The notes under the pieces: generated by a model
Seen by the model: the letters and a program-made list of their open reading frames with translations, nothing else
Database searches by the model: none
What the model was told of the DNA's origin: nothing
Program-made: the position numbers and the translations under genes
Source of the DNA: an uncultured Flavobacteriaceae bacterium
Lineage (GTDB): Bacteria > Bacteroidota > Bacteroidia > Flavobacteriales > Flavobacteriaceae
NCBI GenBank assembly: GCA_947488435.1
Contig: CANKZG010000001.1
Span: 2,596,308 to 2,660,307, forward strand
Direction: 5' to 3'
Length of the DNA: 64,000 bases
Shown: positions 1 to 8,350 of the stretch, piece after piece
How the letters are laid out: the number at the start of each line of letters is the position of its first letter
Numbering within the stretch: the first letter of the stretch is position 1

Positions 1-1
1 A

Positions 2-280
<279 letters not shown>

Positions 281-312
281 TCCTAACAAAACAACATTAA
301 GAAAGTAGTGAA

Positions 313-343
313 AGAGAGCTGATTGTAATCAGCTCTCTTTTTT
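313..343 (+). terminator. Intrinsic terminator after trxB
   Basis: Twelve-base complementary arms (AGAGAGCTGATT and AATCAGCTCTCT) meet around a very short loop and run into a T tract. It lies between the trxB stop and the convergent gene ending at 350, and probably ends trxB transcription. Confidence 0.85.
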
Positions 344-349
344 ATGTTT

Positions 350-796
350 TTAATGGATACGTTTATAGTTTTCAGAGAAGGTTCTGTTTCCTTCTTCATC
401 AATGGTTATTTGGCTGAAACTATTTTCCTCTAATATTAGCTCAAAGCTGAACACTCGAATGGTATCTAGCGCTTTCATAATAGAGGCTGAGCCATACTCT
501 AGTGTTTCTCGTAATTCATTATTGGTATTTTCATAAGAACCGTATCCAAACCATTCTACAGAATCTCTAGGAACGTAGCGTGTCCACATAACTTTTCCTT
601 CATTATACATTTTAATTTGTCGATAGCCTTTGGGATTGGGTACAGTGTCAATAACTTCATCTCCATCATAATTATAATGGTTTATTAACTCCCAAGCACC
701 ATCAAGAGTGAGGGTTTTTTGCGATTTTGGAGAGGTGATTTCAGTAGCAGATACCAAAAACAGCATCAAAAAAATCAGTCCGAGTAATTTTTTCAT
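350..796 (-). CDS. Secreted protein of unknown function, possibly lipocalin-like
   Basis: A 148-residue protein with a clear Sec signal (MKK followed by a hydrophobic stretch to about residue 17). There is no lipobox cysteine, so a soluble periplasmic or exported protein is expected. The body begins with a LDGAWELINHYNYDG segment and then alternates short beta-like strands (YRQIKMYNEGKVMWTRY, ETLEYGSASI, FSFELILEENSFSQITID). This resembles the small lipocalin-like domains often seen as secreted unknowns in Bacteroidota, where GxWxL marks the first strand. The family assignment is inference from that pattern only. The gene stands alone, convergent with trxB and about 115 bases from the next gene. 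Confidence 0.7.
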   Translation of the reverse strand: MKKLLGLIFLMLFLVSATEITSPKSQKTLTLDGAWELINHYNYDGDEVIDTVPNPKGYRQIKMYNEGKVMWTRYVPRDSVEWFGYGSYENTNNELRETLEYGSASIMKALDTIRVFSFELILEENSFSQITIDEEGNRTFSENYKRIH

Positions 797-910
797 GGTG
801 GCGTGTTTTTAATTAGTAAACTCTTTAATACTAAAAAGATACATATATTTTTGTTGATATCATAAACTTTGGTATCAATAATTAAGAATTTATTAAAAAA
901 GAAACAAATA

Positions 911-1957
911 TCATGAGAAATACTTATTCGCGTAGAAAGCAAGCTTGTCCAAATCTTCTTGGGTATGATATGCGCTTATCACAATCTTACTGATAAGTGG
1001 AGCGTTTGTATTCGGATAATTAAAGTGAGTTAGAAGAATATAGTGCGTGCGCAAGTAAGCTGTAAAAGCAGGGTCTTTGTACATAAAAGATGGAAAATCC
1101 CTTATACTTTTTAATACCTTCGGGTTTTTGAGTTTAGCCAAGAAATACGAGATATTTTGAAGCAACAATATTCTCTGATTTAAATACAAATTTTCACTTG
1201 CGATTAAGGTAGCTAAGCCGGCAGGTGAAGCCGGACTGGCACCTCCAAAAAGGGAAGTGTCTTTAAAGGCATTGATTCTGGTCTTAGAACCGAATATAAC
1301 TCCAGCTTGAATGCCATAACTTTTCCCCAAAGAACCACAAATAATGAGCTCCTTTGGATGTAATTGTTGTAAAGCGCAGTACGAACCTAAACCATTGTTT
1401 CCAATAATACCTATGCCATGAGAATCGTCTGCCACTAAAATGATTTTGTCCAATGGCAATTTTTTTAATTCCGAATAATCTGGGAAATTCCCGCCAAAAA
1501 AATCGATAGTATCCAATATTACTAAGGCTTCCGTCGAACTATCAGATTTTAAATGCAATCGTAAAGCTTGGTTAAGTTGATCGTATGATTTAAAATGTAC
1601 TGTAGTGTTTGTGGATAGCGCACTATGGGTTCTGGGCGCATAAAATGTTTTATAATTTGCCGTATCGAAATACTGTGCGATGAGCTGTCCTGTCAAATAC
1701 CCCGAAGAAAGCGTAATAGCTGCTTCACTTGTTGCTTTTTCGCTTAGATAAGTCTCCGCCTCATCAAATATGGATAATTGAATATTTGAACGTCTCGATG
1801 CCCCGTAATTAGTACCGTATTTTTTTATGTTAGTACTATAGATTTGTTGAAAATGTGAATTCGCTTGTATACCTAAATAAGATGTGCCTCCAAAATATAA
1901 ATATGACTTATCTTGGAGTATAATTTCACGTCCTGGGTATGTATTGGTATAATCCAT
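911..1957 (-). CDS. PLP-dependent alpha-oxoamine synthase-like enzyme (aminotransferase class I/II fold)
   Basis: A 348-residue PLP enzyme of the BioF/KBL (alpha-oxoamine synthase) group of fold type I. The N-terminal substrate region reads YGASRRSNIQ and SSGYLTG, as in 8-amino-7-oxononanoate synthase. D177 and H180 sit in DDSHGIG, and the Schiff-base lysine is K212 in GSLGKSYG. Family members condense an amino acid with an acyl-CoA, but the usual length is about 380-400 residues and some N-terminal sequence is missing, so the substrate cannot be read off. The ATG overlaps the stop of the upstream dipeptide epimerase by one base (TAATG), implying translational coupling. No other biotin gene is nearby, so a role in biotin synthesis is not supported. 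A part in cell-wall peptide or amino-acid salvage with the epimerase is inference. Confidence 0.8.
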   Translation of the reverse strand: MDYTNTYPGREIILQDKSYLYFGGTSYLGIQANSHFQQIYSTNIKKYGTNYGASRRSNIQLSIFDEAETYLSEKATSEAAITLSSGYLTGQLIAQYFDTANYKTFYAPRTHSALSTNTTVHFKSYDQLNQALRLHLKSDSSTEALVILDTIDFFGGNFPDYSELKKLPLDKIILVADDSHGIGIIGNNGLGSYCALQQLHPKELIICGSLGKSYGIQAGVIFGSKTRINAFKDTSLFGGASPASPAGLATLIASENLYLNQRILLLQNISYFLAKLKNPKVLKSIRDFPSFMYKDPAFTAYLRTHYILLTHFNYPNTNAPLISKIVISAYHTQEDLDKLAFYANKYFS

Positions 1958-2970
1958 TAAACTAATAAATGTATCCCACTACCAGAGGTATTAGGAAAAA
2001 TCACCTGCCCATCTGCTGTAATAGAAATACCCTGAGCAATATCTTTTTTTAGAAGCATGGCACCATCCATGTCTACATAATCCAATTGCGGGAGCAATTG
2101 CCCTATAGCGGATATTCCAACAGTAGACTCTGTCATGCAACCCACCATAATTTTTAAACGTAAAGCTTTTCCTTTACGGATCATTCGCAATGCAGGAGTA
2201 AGTCCTCCGCATTTCGTGAGTTTAATATTAATTCCATGAAAAAAAGACGCACAGGTTTCTACGTCATCTTCTATAATACAACTTTCATCAGCAATAATAG
2301 GAAGAACACTTTGTTGCATAACCTTTTTCATACCATCCCAGTTATCTGCCGCCAAAGGTTGTTCAATAAACTCAACGCCCAATTCTTTTAATTTATGAGC
2401 ATTTTGAACAGTCTCTTCAGCGGTCCAAGCGCAATTGGCATCGACTCTAAAAACTGCAGTAGTGTGTTTCCTTAATGCCTTTACAATAGCCACATCTTCA
2501 TCCGTTCCTAATTTAATTTTATAGATTGGCCACGGCTTTTCTTTAATTTTTGATATCATTTTCGGAATAGTATCAATTCCAATGGTATAATTGGTAATGG
2601 GATACTGATCAACTTTTGTCTTCCAAATACGATACAAGGGTAACCGCTGCAACTTTCCATAAAGATCATGAGCAGCGAGGTCCAAAGCACAAATAGCAAA
2701 ATTGCTAAGTCCTTTTTGTACTAAAAACTCATGAAATATTTCAGGGGTACTAAAATTATAAGCGGCTAACTCTTCTCGAATTTTCTCTATTTCGGCAATC
2801 ATGCTTACTGTTGTAATTCCATAATAGGGGTTGGCAGTAGCTTCACCATAACCTGTTTCTCCTTTTAACTGCAAACAGACAATTAATGTATCTTGAAAAT
2901 CATGCGATTCTCTTGAAATGCTAAAAGTATGGGCAAGTTCAAGAGAAAAGGTTTTAAGCTGCAATTGCAT
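1957..2970 (-). CDS. Dipeptide epimerase (L-Ala-D/L-Glu epimerase type), enolase superfamily
   Basis: A 337-residue muconate-lactonizing-subgroup enolase-superfamily enzyme. Metal ligands fit D177 (RVDAN), E203 (FIEQP) and D228 (ADES). The catalytic lysine pair is K151-I-K153 on one face and K250 in NIKLTKCGG on the other. The DxD motif D300-M-D302 near the C terminus is the marker of dipeptide epimerases within this subgroup. Known members epimerise L-Ala-D-Glu from murein turnover or related dipeptides in the cytoplasm. It is the first gene of a two-gene unit, with its stop overlapping the start of the PLP enzyme. Exact dipeptide specificity cannot be told from sequence alone. Confidence 0.88.
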   Translation of the reverse strand: MQLQLKTFSLELAHTFSISRESHDFQDTLIVCLQLKGETGYGEATANPYYGITTVSMIAEIEKIREELAAYNFSTPEIFHEFLVQKGLSNFAICALDLAAHDLYGKLQRLPLYRIWKTKVDQYPITNYTIGIDTIPKMISKIKEKPWPIYKIKLGTDEDVAIVKALRKHTTAVFRVDANCAWTAEETVQNAHKLKELGVEFIEQPLAADNWDGMKKVMQQSVLPIIADESCIIEDDVETCASFFHGINIKLTKCGGLTPALRMIRKGKALRLKIMVGCMTESTVGISAIGQLLPQLDYVDMDGAMLLKKDIAQGISITADGQVIFPNTSGSGIHLLV

Positions 2971-3011
2971 AAAGAAAGGTTTGCCTCTAAGATAAATAAA
3001 CCTAAGGGATC

Positions 3012-3048
3012 AAAAAATACAAACCCATTGAAATTTCAATGGGTTTGT
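3012..3048 (-). terminator. Intrinsic terminator of the PadR/PspC/GIN operon
   Basis: A perfect 15-base inverted repeat (3019-3033 and 3034-3048, beginning ACAAACCCATTG) lies 98 bases after the GIN-domain gene stop. On the minus strand it is followed by a T-rich run. It separates that operon from the dipeptide epimerase gene downstream. Confidence 0.8.
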
Positions 3049-3145
3049 AAAGGTTAGGTGGTTTTGGTTTAGCTATTTGATTGACTTAAAACGACTATTG
3101 AATATTGCTAAGATACCAAGCTACCGATTTGCCTAACGCTATCAA

Positions 3146-3868
3146 CTAATATTTACTTACGCTTCCTGATACGGATTTATTTTTATAAACCTCAGCATCT
3201 CCGGTGTATGAAATGTCAGCACCACTGCTGGCATCTGCTGTTAATTTTTCACTAACATTTACTCTGATATCTGCTCCGCTACTAGCATCGGCATAACACG
3301 TTTTGGAGATCAGATTTCTAGCATTAATATCAGAACCACTACTGGCATCTGCATACAGTACATCTGTATTTCCGGAAACTTTAATATCTGCTCCACTACT
3401 AGTATCTGCAGAAACCTGTTCAGCCATTACTTCTGCTCTCAGGTCAGAACCACTGCTAGCATCTAAATCAATTTTAGTTGCAGTAATAACCCCTTGAGTC
3501 CAAAGATCTGCTCCACTTGATGTTTTGATTGCAGTTACTTCTGGAAGCGTTACATATACTTTTTTGGTAGCTCTACCGATGTTTTCGATAGCATGAATGC
3601 GTAACTTTCCATTTTTAATATCCGTTCCAATGAGTTCCATAATGTTCTCATCTGCTTCTACTTTTATTGCTGTTACTGCTCCTTGTGTAACATAAACATC
3701 TAGTCCTTCGGAAGCAGAAACAACAGTAAAATCCTCAGTAACTTCACGAGTTTCTTCTACTACAACTCCATTTCCTTTTTCCCCATCTCCAAAATTAATA
3801 TCGAACGCGCAGGAGGATAAAAATAGAGATACGATAATTGCGATTGTGATTCTTGCTAATGTTGTCAT
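3146..3868 (-). CDS. GIN-domain (DUF2807) lipoprotein
   Basis: Head-GIN-domain protein of the putative adhesin/DUF2807 family, expected to form a right-handed beta-helix at the cell surface or in the periplasm. I prefer the ATG at 3868 over the in-frame ATG at 3898, because it starts directly with a lipoprotein signal (MTTLARITIAIIVSLFLSSC) and is preceded by an A-rich leader. The mature part opens with GNGVVVEETREVTEDFTVVSASEGLDVYVTQG, the family hallmark, followed by six SSG(A/S)D repeats spaced about 17-22 residues apart. It is the last gene of the operon behind DUF4870, PadR and PspC genes, a set common in Bacteroidota and usually read as an envelope-stress module. The molecular function is unknown. 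Confidence 0.85.
   Translation of the reverse strand: MTTLARITIAIIVSLFLSSCAFDINFGDGEKGNGVVVEETREVTEDFTVVSASEGLDVYVTQGAVTAIKVEADENIMELIGTDIKNGKLRIHAIENIGRATKKVYVTLPEVTAIKTSSGADLWTQGVITATKIDLDASSGSDLRAEVMAEQVSADTSSGADIKVSGNTDVLYADASSGSDINARNLISKTCYADASSGADIRVNVSEKLTADASSGADISYTGDAEVYKNKSVSGSVSKY
3212..3525 (-). repeat. Coding repeats: six SSG(A/S)D beta-helix turns
   Basis: Six copies of a short motif ((D/T)(A/T)SSG(A/S)D followed by I or L) recur through the second half of the GIN-domain protein. The codons are also similar (GCTAGC or GCCAGC AGTGGT followed by GCTGAT-like), so the repetition is visible in DNA as well as protein. Each copy probably forms one turn of a parallel beta-helix. Confidence 0.75.
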
Positions 3869-3961
3869 GTTTTTCGTTTTAGATTGATCAAAAGTCATTA
3901 TATTTTGGTTGTTTTTTTAATTAATTCTACTGAATTGTATAATAGCACGACTCAGTTGTTG

Positions 3962-5689
3962 TTATTTGTTATTGGAATTGGATTGAATCTCTACACCGTC
4001 TTCATCTACTTTTAATTTTAGCGATTCATCGCCGTCACGTAAATTCACATCAATCCCTTCTTCATCAATGATAATATGAGAATTGTCATCGTCATATTCG
4101 TTTTCTTCTGGTTCTGGACATTCCTGACATTTTAACTCTCCATCGACTCCCATTTTCCATACATAATTGGATACGCTTCTGCCATAAACACCTTGATTAT
4201 TTCTTGGTGTTCTTCCAAAATGGCTTCTGGTTGTTTCATCAAATTTCACTACTGTGTTTTCAGGAATGTAAAGTGTAATTCTCACCTTTTGATCCCGAAT
4301 TTTGTTTTCAGATCCGGTCGTTAAGTAATCATTAAGAGATAACGTATTTCCGGATAGTGCATAGGCATAGCTTATCTTTTCCGCCCTTTGACTGGCTTGT
4401 CTAAAAGAATTTCCATCCGCATCTTTGCGAACCTTAACCTGAAGGGTCGAATCATTTGCTTTTTTAATATCGAACTTCACATTATCAGATAGTAATAATT
4501 TCTCTCCATTATCGGTATAGGTAATGGCTATCCCATCAATTTCTACCTCCCTATTATTGTATAAATCCGTAGTTTGCATGGTAACTGTTAAAGTGTCTAA
4601 ACTGGTTTCAGCATACAATACTTCTTGCGAAGAACTACTTCCGGTATGGGAATGTTCAACGGCTTCCTTAATTCCAAATACAATAAGAATGATCATAGAT
4701 AGTAACCAAAGTCCTAATAAGGAAAATTTGGCTATGTTTCCTATAGATTTGAGGTTAGTAACCAAAATCTTAAGTCCTAAATACAGTAAGAAGAAAAATG
4801 GTATTCCAACCGCAAAAAATGTCAATATTGAAATAACCCAGACTGGCATTCCGGAAGTATTTACCATTTCGTAAAAATCAATTCCAGGAATATGAATAAC
4901 ATCAATTATACCCACAGTAAATAAGCCAACAAATAAAGCAATTAAGGTAGCGGCACCTATTATAATGAGCAGAATACCAATAAACTTCCCTAAAATCTTA
5001 AAAAAGAAAATAATAATATCACCTAGGGTTTCAAAAAAAGACTTTGAAGTATCTTTTACCTTGTTTCCAACTTTTTCGTAATCAACATTTTTAACCCTGC
5101 TGGTAACATCGTCAAAACCTTCTTTTACTTTACGTTCAATATTGCTAATATTCACAGCTTCTCCACGCATATCCAGTTTTCTGGCCGTAGTAGAAGCTTC
5201 CGGAACTAGAATCCAAAGCAGAATATAGGCGATAAAGCCAAAGCCAGTAGATATGGCTAGTAAAACAAATATAAGTCGGATCCATAATGCATCAAATCCC
5301 AAATAGTGTTCTAGTCCTGAACATACACCACCAATGTACTTGGTTTCGATGTCTCTATATAATTTCTTAGTCCTAGGAGCGGATTTTCTTGAACGTGGTT
5401 GCGGTTCGTCCTCGAAAATATCTTCATCGATTTCATAATCTTCGGGTTGCCCCATAATCGCAATGACTTCGTCTACTTCTTTCTGAGTAATTACTTGACG
5501 GTCATTTTCCATTTTTTCATGGAAGAGTTCGGCAATCCTAGCTTCAATATCACTAAGAATCTCATCGCTTCCGGTTGTGCTTGCAAAAGAGCGTTTTACG
5601 GATTCGAGATATCGCCTTAATTTACCATACGCTTCTTCATCGATGTGAAAGAAGATATTGGCGAGATTTATATTTACTGTCTTGTTCAT
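3962..5689 (-). CDS. PspC-domain inner-membrane protein
   Basis: A 575-residue membrane protein. Residues 1-90 form a charged, helical cytoplasmic segment (MNKTVNINLANIFFHIDEEAY, DIEARIAELFHEKM, VITQKEVDEVIAIMGQPEDY) found in front of many Bacteroidota PspC proteins. A PspC domain follows at about 108-175 (KLYRDIETKYIGGVCSGLEHY, then a hydrophobic span ending ILLWILVPEA). Further membrane spans lie around residues 230-340. The C-terminal 220 residues are beta-rich and end in a strongly acidic stretch. PspC proteins sense envelope stress; here the partner is the PadR regulator encoded 8 bases upstream, so the two are surely co-transcribed. The downstream GIN lipoprotein may be an output or partner, which is inference. 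Confidence 0.9.
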   Translation of the reverse strand: MNKTVNINLANIFFHIDEEAYGKLRRYLESVKRSFASTTGSDEILSDIEARIAELFHEKMENDRQVITQKEVDEVIAIMGQPEDYEIDEDIFEDEPQPRSRKSAPRTKKLYRDIETKYIGGVCSGLEHYLGFDALWIRLIFVLLAISTGFGFIAYILLWILVPEASTTARKLDMRGEAVNISNIERKVKEGFDDVTSRVKNVDYEKVGNKVKDTSKSFFETLGDIIIFFFKILGKFIGILLIIIGAATLIALFVGLFTVGIIDVIHIPGIDFYEMVNTSGMPVWVISILTFFAVGIPFFFLLYLGLKILVTNLKSIGNIAKFSLLGLWLLSMIILIVFGIKEAVEHSHTGSSSSQEVLYAETSLDTLTVTMQTTDLYNNREVEIDGIAITYTDNGEKLLLSDNVKFDIKKANDSTLQVKVRKDADGNSFRQASQRAEKISYAYALSGNTLSLNDYLTTGSENKIRDQKVRITLYIPENTVVKFDETTRSHFGRTPRNNQGVYGRSVSNYVWKMGVDGELKCQECPEPEENEYDDDNSHIIIDEEGIDVNLRDGDESLKLKVDEDGVEIQSNSNNK

Positions 5690-5697
5690 TTTTGTTG

Positions 5698-6027
5698 CTA
5701 TTTTGTAGTGGTTACCAAATTAACTGCATTTCTTAGTTCATCCCAGGTGGTATTGAGTTCCTTTAGGAATAACTTCCCCGTTTCGGTTAACATATAATAT
5801 TTACGCGGAGGCCCAGAAGTAGATTCTTCCCAACGGTAGTTGAGTAATCCCGCATTTTTTAATCTAGTTAACAAGGGATAAATTGTCCCTTCCACGACGA
5901 GCATTTTGGCATCTTTGAGGGCGTTGAGTATTTCGGAAGCATACTTATCTTCTCCATTTAGGATCGAAAGTATGCAATACTCCAAAACCCCCTTGCGCAT
6001 TTGTGCTTTTGTGTTTTCAATATTCAT
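5698..6027 (-). CDS. PadR-family transcriptional regulator
   Basis: A 109-residue regulator of the short PadR class. The winged helix is plain: MRKGVLEYCILSILNGEDKYASEILNAL, then the recognition part VEGTIYPLLTRLKNAGLLNYRWEESTSGPPRKYYMLTETGK, which is nearly the family consensus (GTIYPLLxRLxxxGLL and GPPRKYYxLTxxG). The family represses envelope or efflux genes and is often released by phenolics, drugs or a membrane partner. It sits 8 bases upstream of the PspC gene and downstream of the DUF4870 gene, so it probably controls this operon. Candidate operators are the repeats at 6763-6884. The ligand is unknown. Confidence 0.92.
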   Translation of the reverse strand: MNIENTKAQMRKGVLEYCILSILNGEDKYASEILNALKDAKMLVVEGTIYPLLTRLKNAGLLNYRWEESTSGPPRKYYMLTETGKLFLKELNTTWDELRNAVNLVTTTK

Positions 6028-6199
6028 AATTTCATAATTCTTATTTAATTAACTATTCGTTTTTCAGTGGTATCTGTCTGAAACAGTATTAACTATTACT
6101 GGAGGACAAATACCTCTGTTTTGATTGCTGTATAAACTCCTTTTTTTGATTTGATGACAAACTCCGTATTGGCGTGATGAGGACCAATTTAAAAGGACA

Positions 6200-6679
6200 T
6201 TATTTTATAAATGGTATTGTAAAAGGATATTTAAATCGTTGTCCTTCACTCGTTTTTATAGTTGCCAGTATGCTATAAACAATATTTACCACAACTATTG
6301 CACCTTGAAGCAAACCTCCTATCCCTATTGGCCATAAATGACCTAGTCTAAAATTATCGCTATCAAAATTGATATGCAGATTATTGAAATTATGGAAGCG
6401 AGGAAAATCAAAAAAGTTCCAATCAAAAATGTTAAAAAGAAACGGAACACTTACGATTCCCAAAACAAGGGAATATAAAAACAAACTAATTTGAAAATTC
6501 AACGCTTGTTTTCCATTATAATCCACGAACTCGTGTTCTTTTTTATTAACGGTCCATAAAATCAACGGAAGTATAAAGTTTCCAAAAGGAATAAAATACT
6601 TGGAGAACGTAGATGCATGAATAATCGCCGATAAGTTTTTTTCGTGTTTGGTTATGGTGTTATTTTCTGTTTCTGTCAT
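6200..6679 (-). CDS. DUF4870 membrane protein
   Basis: A 159-residue membrane protein of the DUF4870 (Tic20-like) family. Three or four hydrophobic spans are visible, around residues 28-42, 62-85 and 115-140. The family signature FIPFGNFILPLILWTVNKKEHEFVDYNGKQALNFQISL lies in the first half. The loop between spans is rich in Phe, Asn and His. It lies 172 bases upstream of padR on the same strand and is likely the first gene of the same unit, as in many flavobacteria where DUF4870, PadR and PspC genes travel together. No enzymatic motif is seen and its role is unknown. Confidence 0.85.
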   Translation of the reverse strand: MTETENNTITKHEKNLSAIIHASTFSKYFIPFGNFILPLILWTVNKKEHEFVDYNGKQALNFQISLFLYSLVLGIVSVPFLFNIFDWNFFDFPRFHNFNNLHINFDSDNFRLGHLWPIGIGGLLQGAIVVVNIVYSILATIKTSEGQRFKYPFTIPFIK

Positions 6680-6762
6680 GGCTCAAAAGTTTCGTATAAT
6701 CGCTTTTATAGTATTGATTTTTGTTTGTGTGCTAAGCATAATAAAATGAATAACATAATATC

Positions 6763-6884
6763 TTACTATGCAAATATATGGATAAAAAAAGGTATTATGC
6801 AAAACATAGTACTTAAAATTAACATTTAATTAACAAATTGAGAACTGCATTTTTTTGCATATTTTAGCATGCAAATACTATGTT
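6763..6884. promoter_or_regulatory. Divergent control region with repeated ATGCAAA and CTATG elements
   Basis: The gap between the divergent DUF4870 and DUF4442 genes holds three copies of ATGCAAA (starting 6768, 6797 and 6869). It also holds a 9-base inverted pair, AACATAGTA at 6803-6811 and TACTATGTT at 6876-6884, with a related ACTATG at 6765. On the minus strand TATATTTG (6778-6771) fits the Bacteroidota -7 box, with TTTG 21 bases upstream (6803-6800), slightly wide of the usual spacing. The repeats are candidate operators, most simply for the PadR protein of the operon. That assignment is inference. Confidence 0.4.
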
Positions 6885-7340
6885 ATGTCAGGTTTTACAA
6901 GGAAATTTAACCTTTTTACGTTTTTAAAATTGCCTGCAGCATGGTGGTGCGGAGTACGTTTAAAATATTTAGATGAGCAGAAGGCTATAGCAACAGTTAC
7001 CTATAAATGGATCAATCAAAATCCATTTAATTCTATGTTTTGGGCAGTTCAGGGAATGGCTGCAGAACTTTGCACGGGAGCAATGGTGGCTGAACAAATA
7101 AAGCAAAGTGGTAAAAAAATCTCAATGCTAGTGGCCAATAATAACGCAAACTTTTCAAAAAAAGCAACAGGGAAAATTACATTTACTTGTGAAGATGGAC
7201 ACTTAGTCGCTGCAGCTATTCATAAAACCATTTCCACCGGAGAAGGAGAGACTTTATGGATGCGTTCAGTAGGGGTTAACATGGATGGAGTAGTGGTATC
7301 AACCTTTAATTTTGAGTGGACCATAAAATTGAAAGCTTAG
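6885..7340 (+). CDS. DUF4442 hotdog-fold thioesterase-like protein
   Basis: A 151-residue protein of the DUF4442 family, related to hotdog acyl-CoA thioesterases. I chose the ATG at 6885 rather than an in-frame TTG at 6855, because conserved sequence begins at MSGFTRKFNLFTFLKLPAAWWCGVRLKYLDEQKA. The central helix region reads NPFNSMFWAVQGMAAELCTGAMVA, where the hotdog fold carries its catalytic acid (the Glu in AAELCTG), followed by strands FSKKATGKITFTCEDG and GETLWMRSVGVNMDG. It is probably cytoplasmic and acts on acyl thioesters, but the substrate is unknown. The gene is monocistronic and divergent from the DUF4870/PadR/PspC unit. Confidence 0.85.
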   Translation: MSGFTRKFNLFTFLKLPAAWWCGVRLKYLDEQKAIATVTYKWINQNPFNSMFWAVQGMAAELCTGAMVAEQIKQSGKKISMLVANNNANFSKKATGKITFTCEDGHLVAAAIHKTISTGEGETLWMRSVGVNMDGVVVSTFNFEWTIKLKA

Positions 7341-7474
7341 TTCTGGGGTTAATTACGCGAAACCAATGCTGCAATTCCTAAAAATTTGTTGAAAAAAAGA
7401 TTTAGCTATAAATTTTGTAACAAATGGTTGATAAAGTTCAACTAATAAGGGAACAATAAACAACACGAAAAAAT

Positions 7475-8275
7475 ATGAATGCACACGAAATTGATTATAC
7501 CATCTATGGTGAAGAAATGCAATATGTAGAAATAGAACTGGATCCTCAGGAAGCGGTAGTAGCTGAAGCTGGGAGTTTTATGATGATGGATTCTGATATT
7601 AAAATGGATACCATTTTTGGAGATGGATCTAACCAGGATACAGGGGTTTTAGGAAAGCTTTTTTCAGCAGGAAAAAGATTACTTACTGGCGAGAGTTTGT
7701 TTATGACCGCTTTTTTAAATATAGGACAAGGAAAGAAACTGGTAAGTTTTGCTTCTCCATATCCTGGAAAAATACTTGCTATTGATCTTTCCGAAAAACA
7801 AGGAAAATTTATTTGCCAGAAAGATGCCTTCTTATGTGCTGCAAAAGGAGTTTCCGTTGGAATAGAGTTTTCAAAACGTTTAGGGAGAGGGTTATTTGGT
7901 GGAGAAGGATTTATAATGCAGAAATTAGAAGGAGACGGGATGGCTTTTGTGCATGCAGGAGGTACGTTGGCCAAAAAAGAATTGGCTTCTGGAGAGGTCT
8001 TGAAAGTAGATACAGGTTGTATTGTAGGTTTTTCTAAAGATGTGGATTACGATATTGAATTTGTTGGAGGTATTAAAAACACTGTTTTTGGCGGTGAAGG
8101 TCTGTTCTTTGCCACCTTGAGAGGCCCTGGCACTGTTTATATTCAATCGTTACCATTTAGCAGATTAGCGGGCCGAGTTTGGGCAGCCGCACCTAGAGGT
8201 GGAGGAAAGGATAAAGGAGAAGGAAGTTTGTTGGGGGGAATAGGAGATTTATTGGATGGAGATAATCGATTTTAA
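7475..8275 (+). CDS. AIM24 / TIGR00266 family protein
   Basis: A 266-residue member of the TIGR00266 (AIM24-like) family. Hallmarks are the opening MNAHEIDYTIYGEEMQYVEIELDPQEAVVAEAGSFMMMD, the internal duplicated beta-sandwich units (GEGFIMQKLEGDGMAFVHAGGTL) and the ending LRGPGTVYIQSLPFSRLAGRV, all nearly diagnostic. A glycine-rich tail (GGGKDKGEGSLLGGIGDLLDG) follows. The yeast homologue is mitochondrial, while bacterial members have no assigned function. There is no signal peptide, so a cytoplasmic location is expected. The gene appears to head a run of four same-strand genes to nudK. Confidence 0.9.
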   Translation: MNAHEIDYTIYGEEMQYVEIELDPQEAVVAEAGSFMMMDSDIKMDTIFGDGSNQDTGVLGKLFSAGKRLLTGESLFMTAFLNIGQGKKLVSFASPYPGKILAIDLSEKQGKFICQKDAFLCAAKGVSVGIEFSKRLGRGLFGGEGFIMQKLEGDGMAFVHAGGTLAKKELASGEVLKVDTGCIVGFSKDVDYDIEFVGGIKNTVFGGEGLFFATLRGPGTVYIQSLPFSRLAGRVWAAAPRGGGKDKGEGSLLGGIGDLLDGDNRF

Positions 8276-8350
8276 AAAAGAAATCCGAAATTTGTAAGGC
8301 GTCGGTGGGGTTTACATTAATGCAACCTACCGCTAAACCTTTGCCATTAC

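Noticed and set aside
7546-7974. 142-residue open frame opposite the AIM24-like gene
   Set aside because: Antisense shadow; the plus-strand product has full family signatures.
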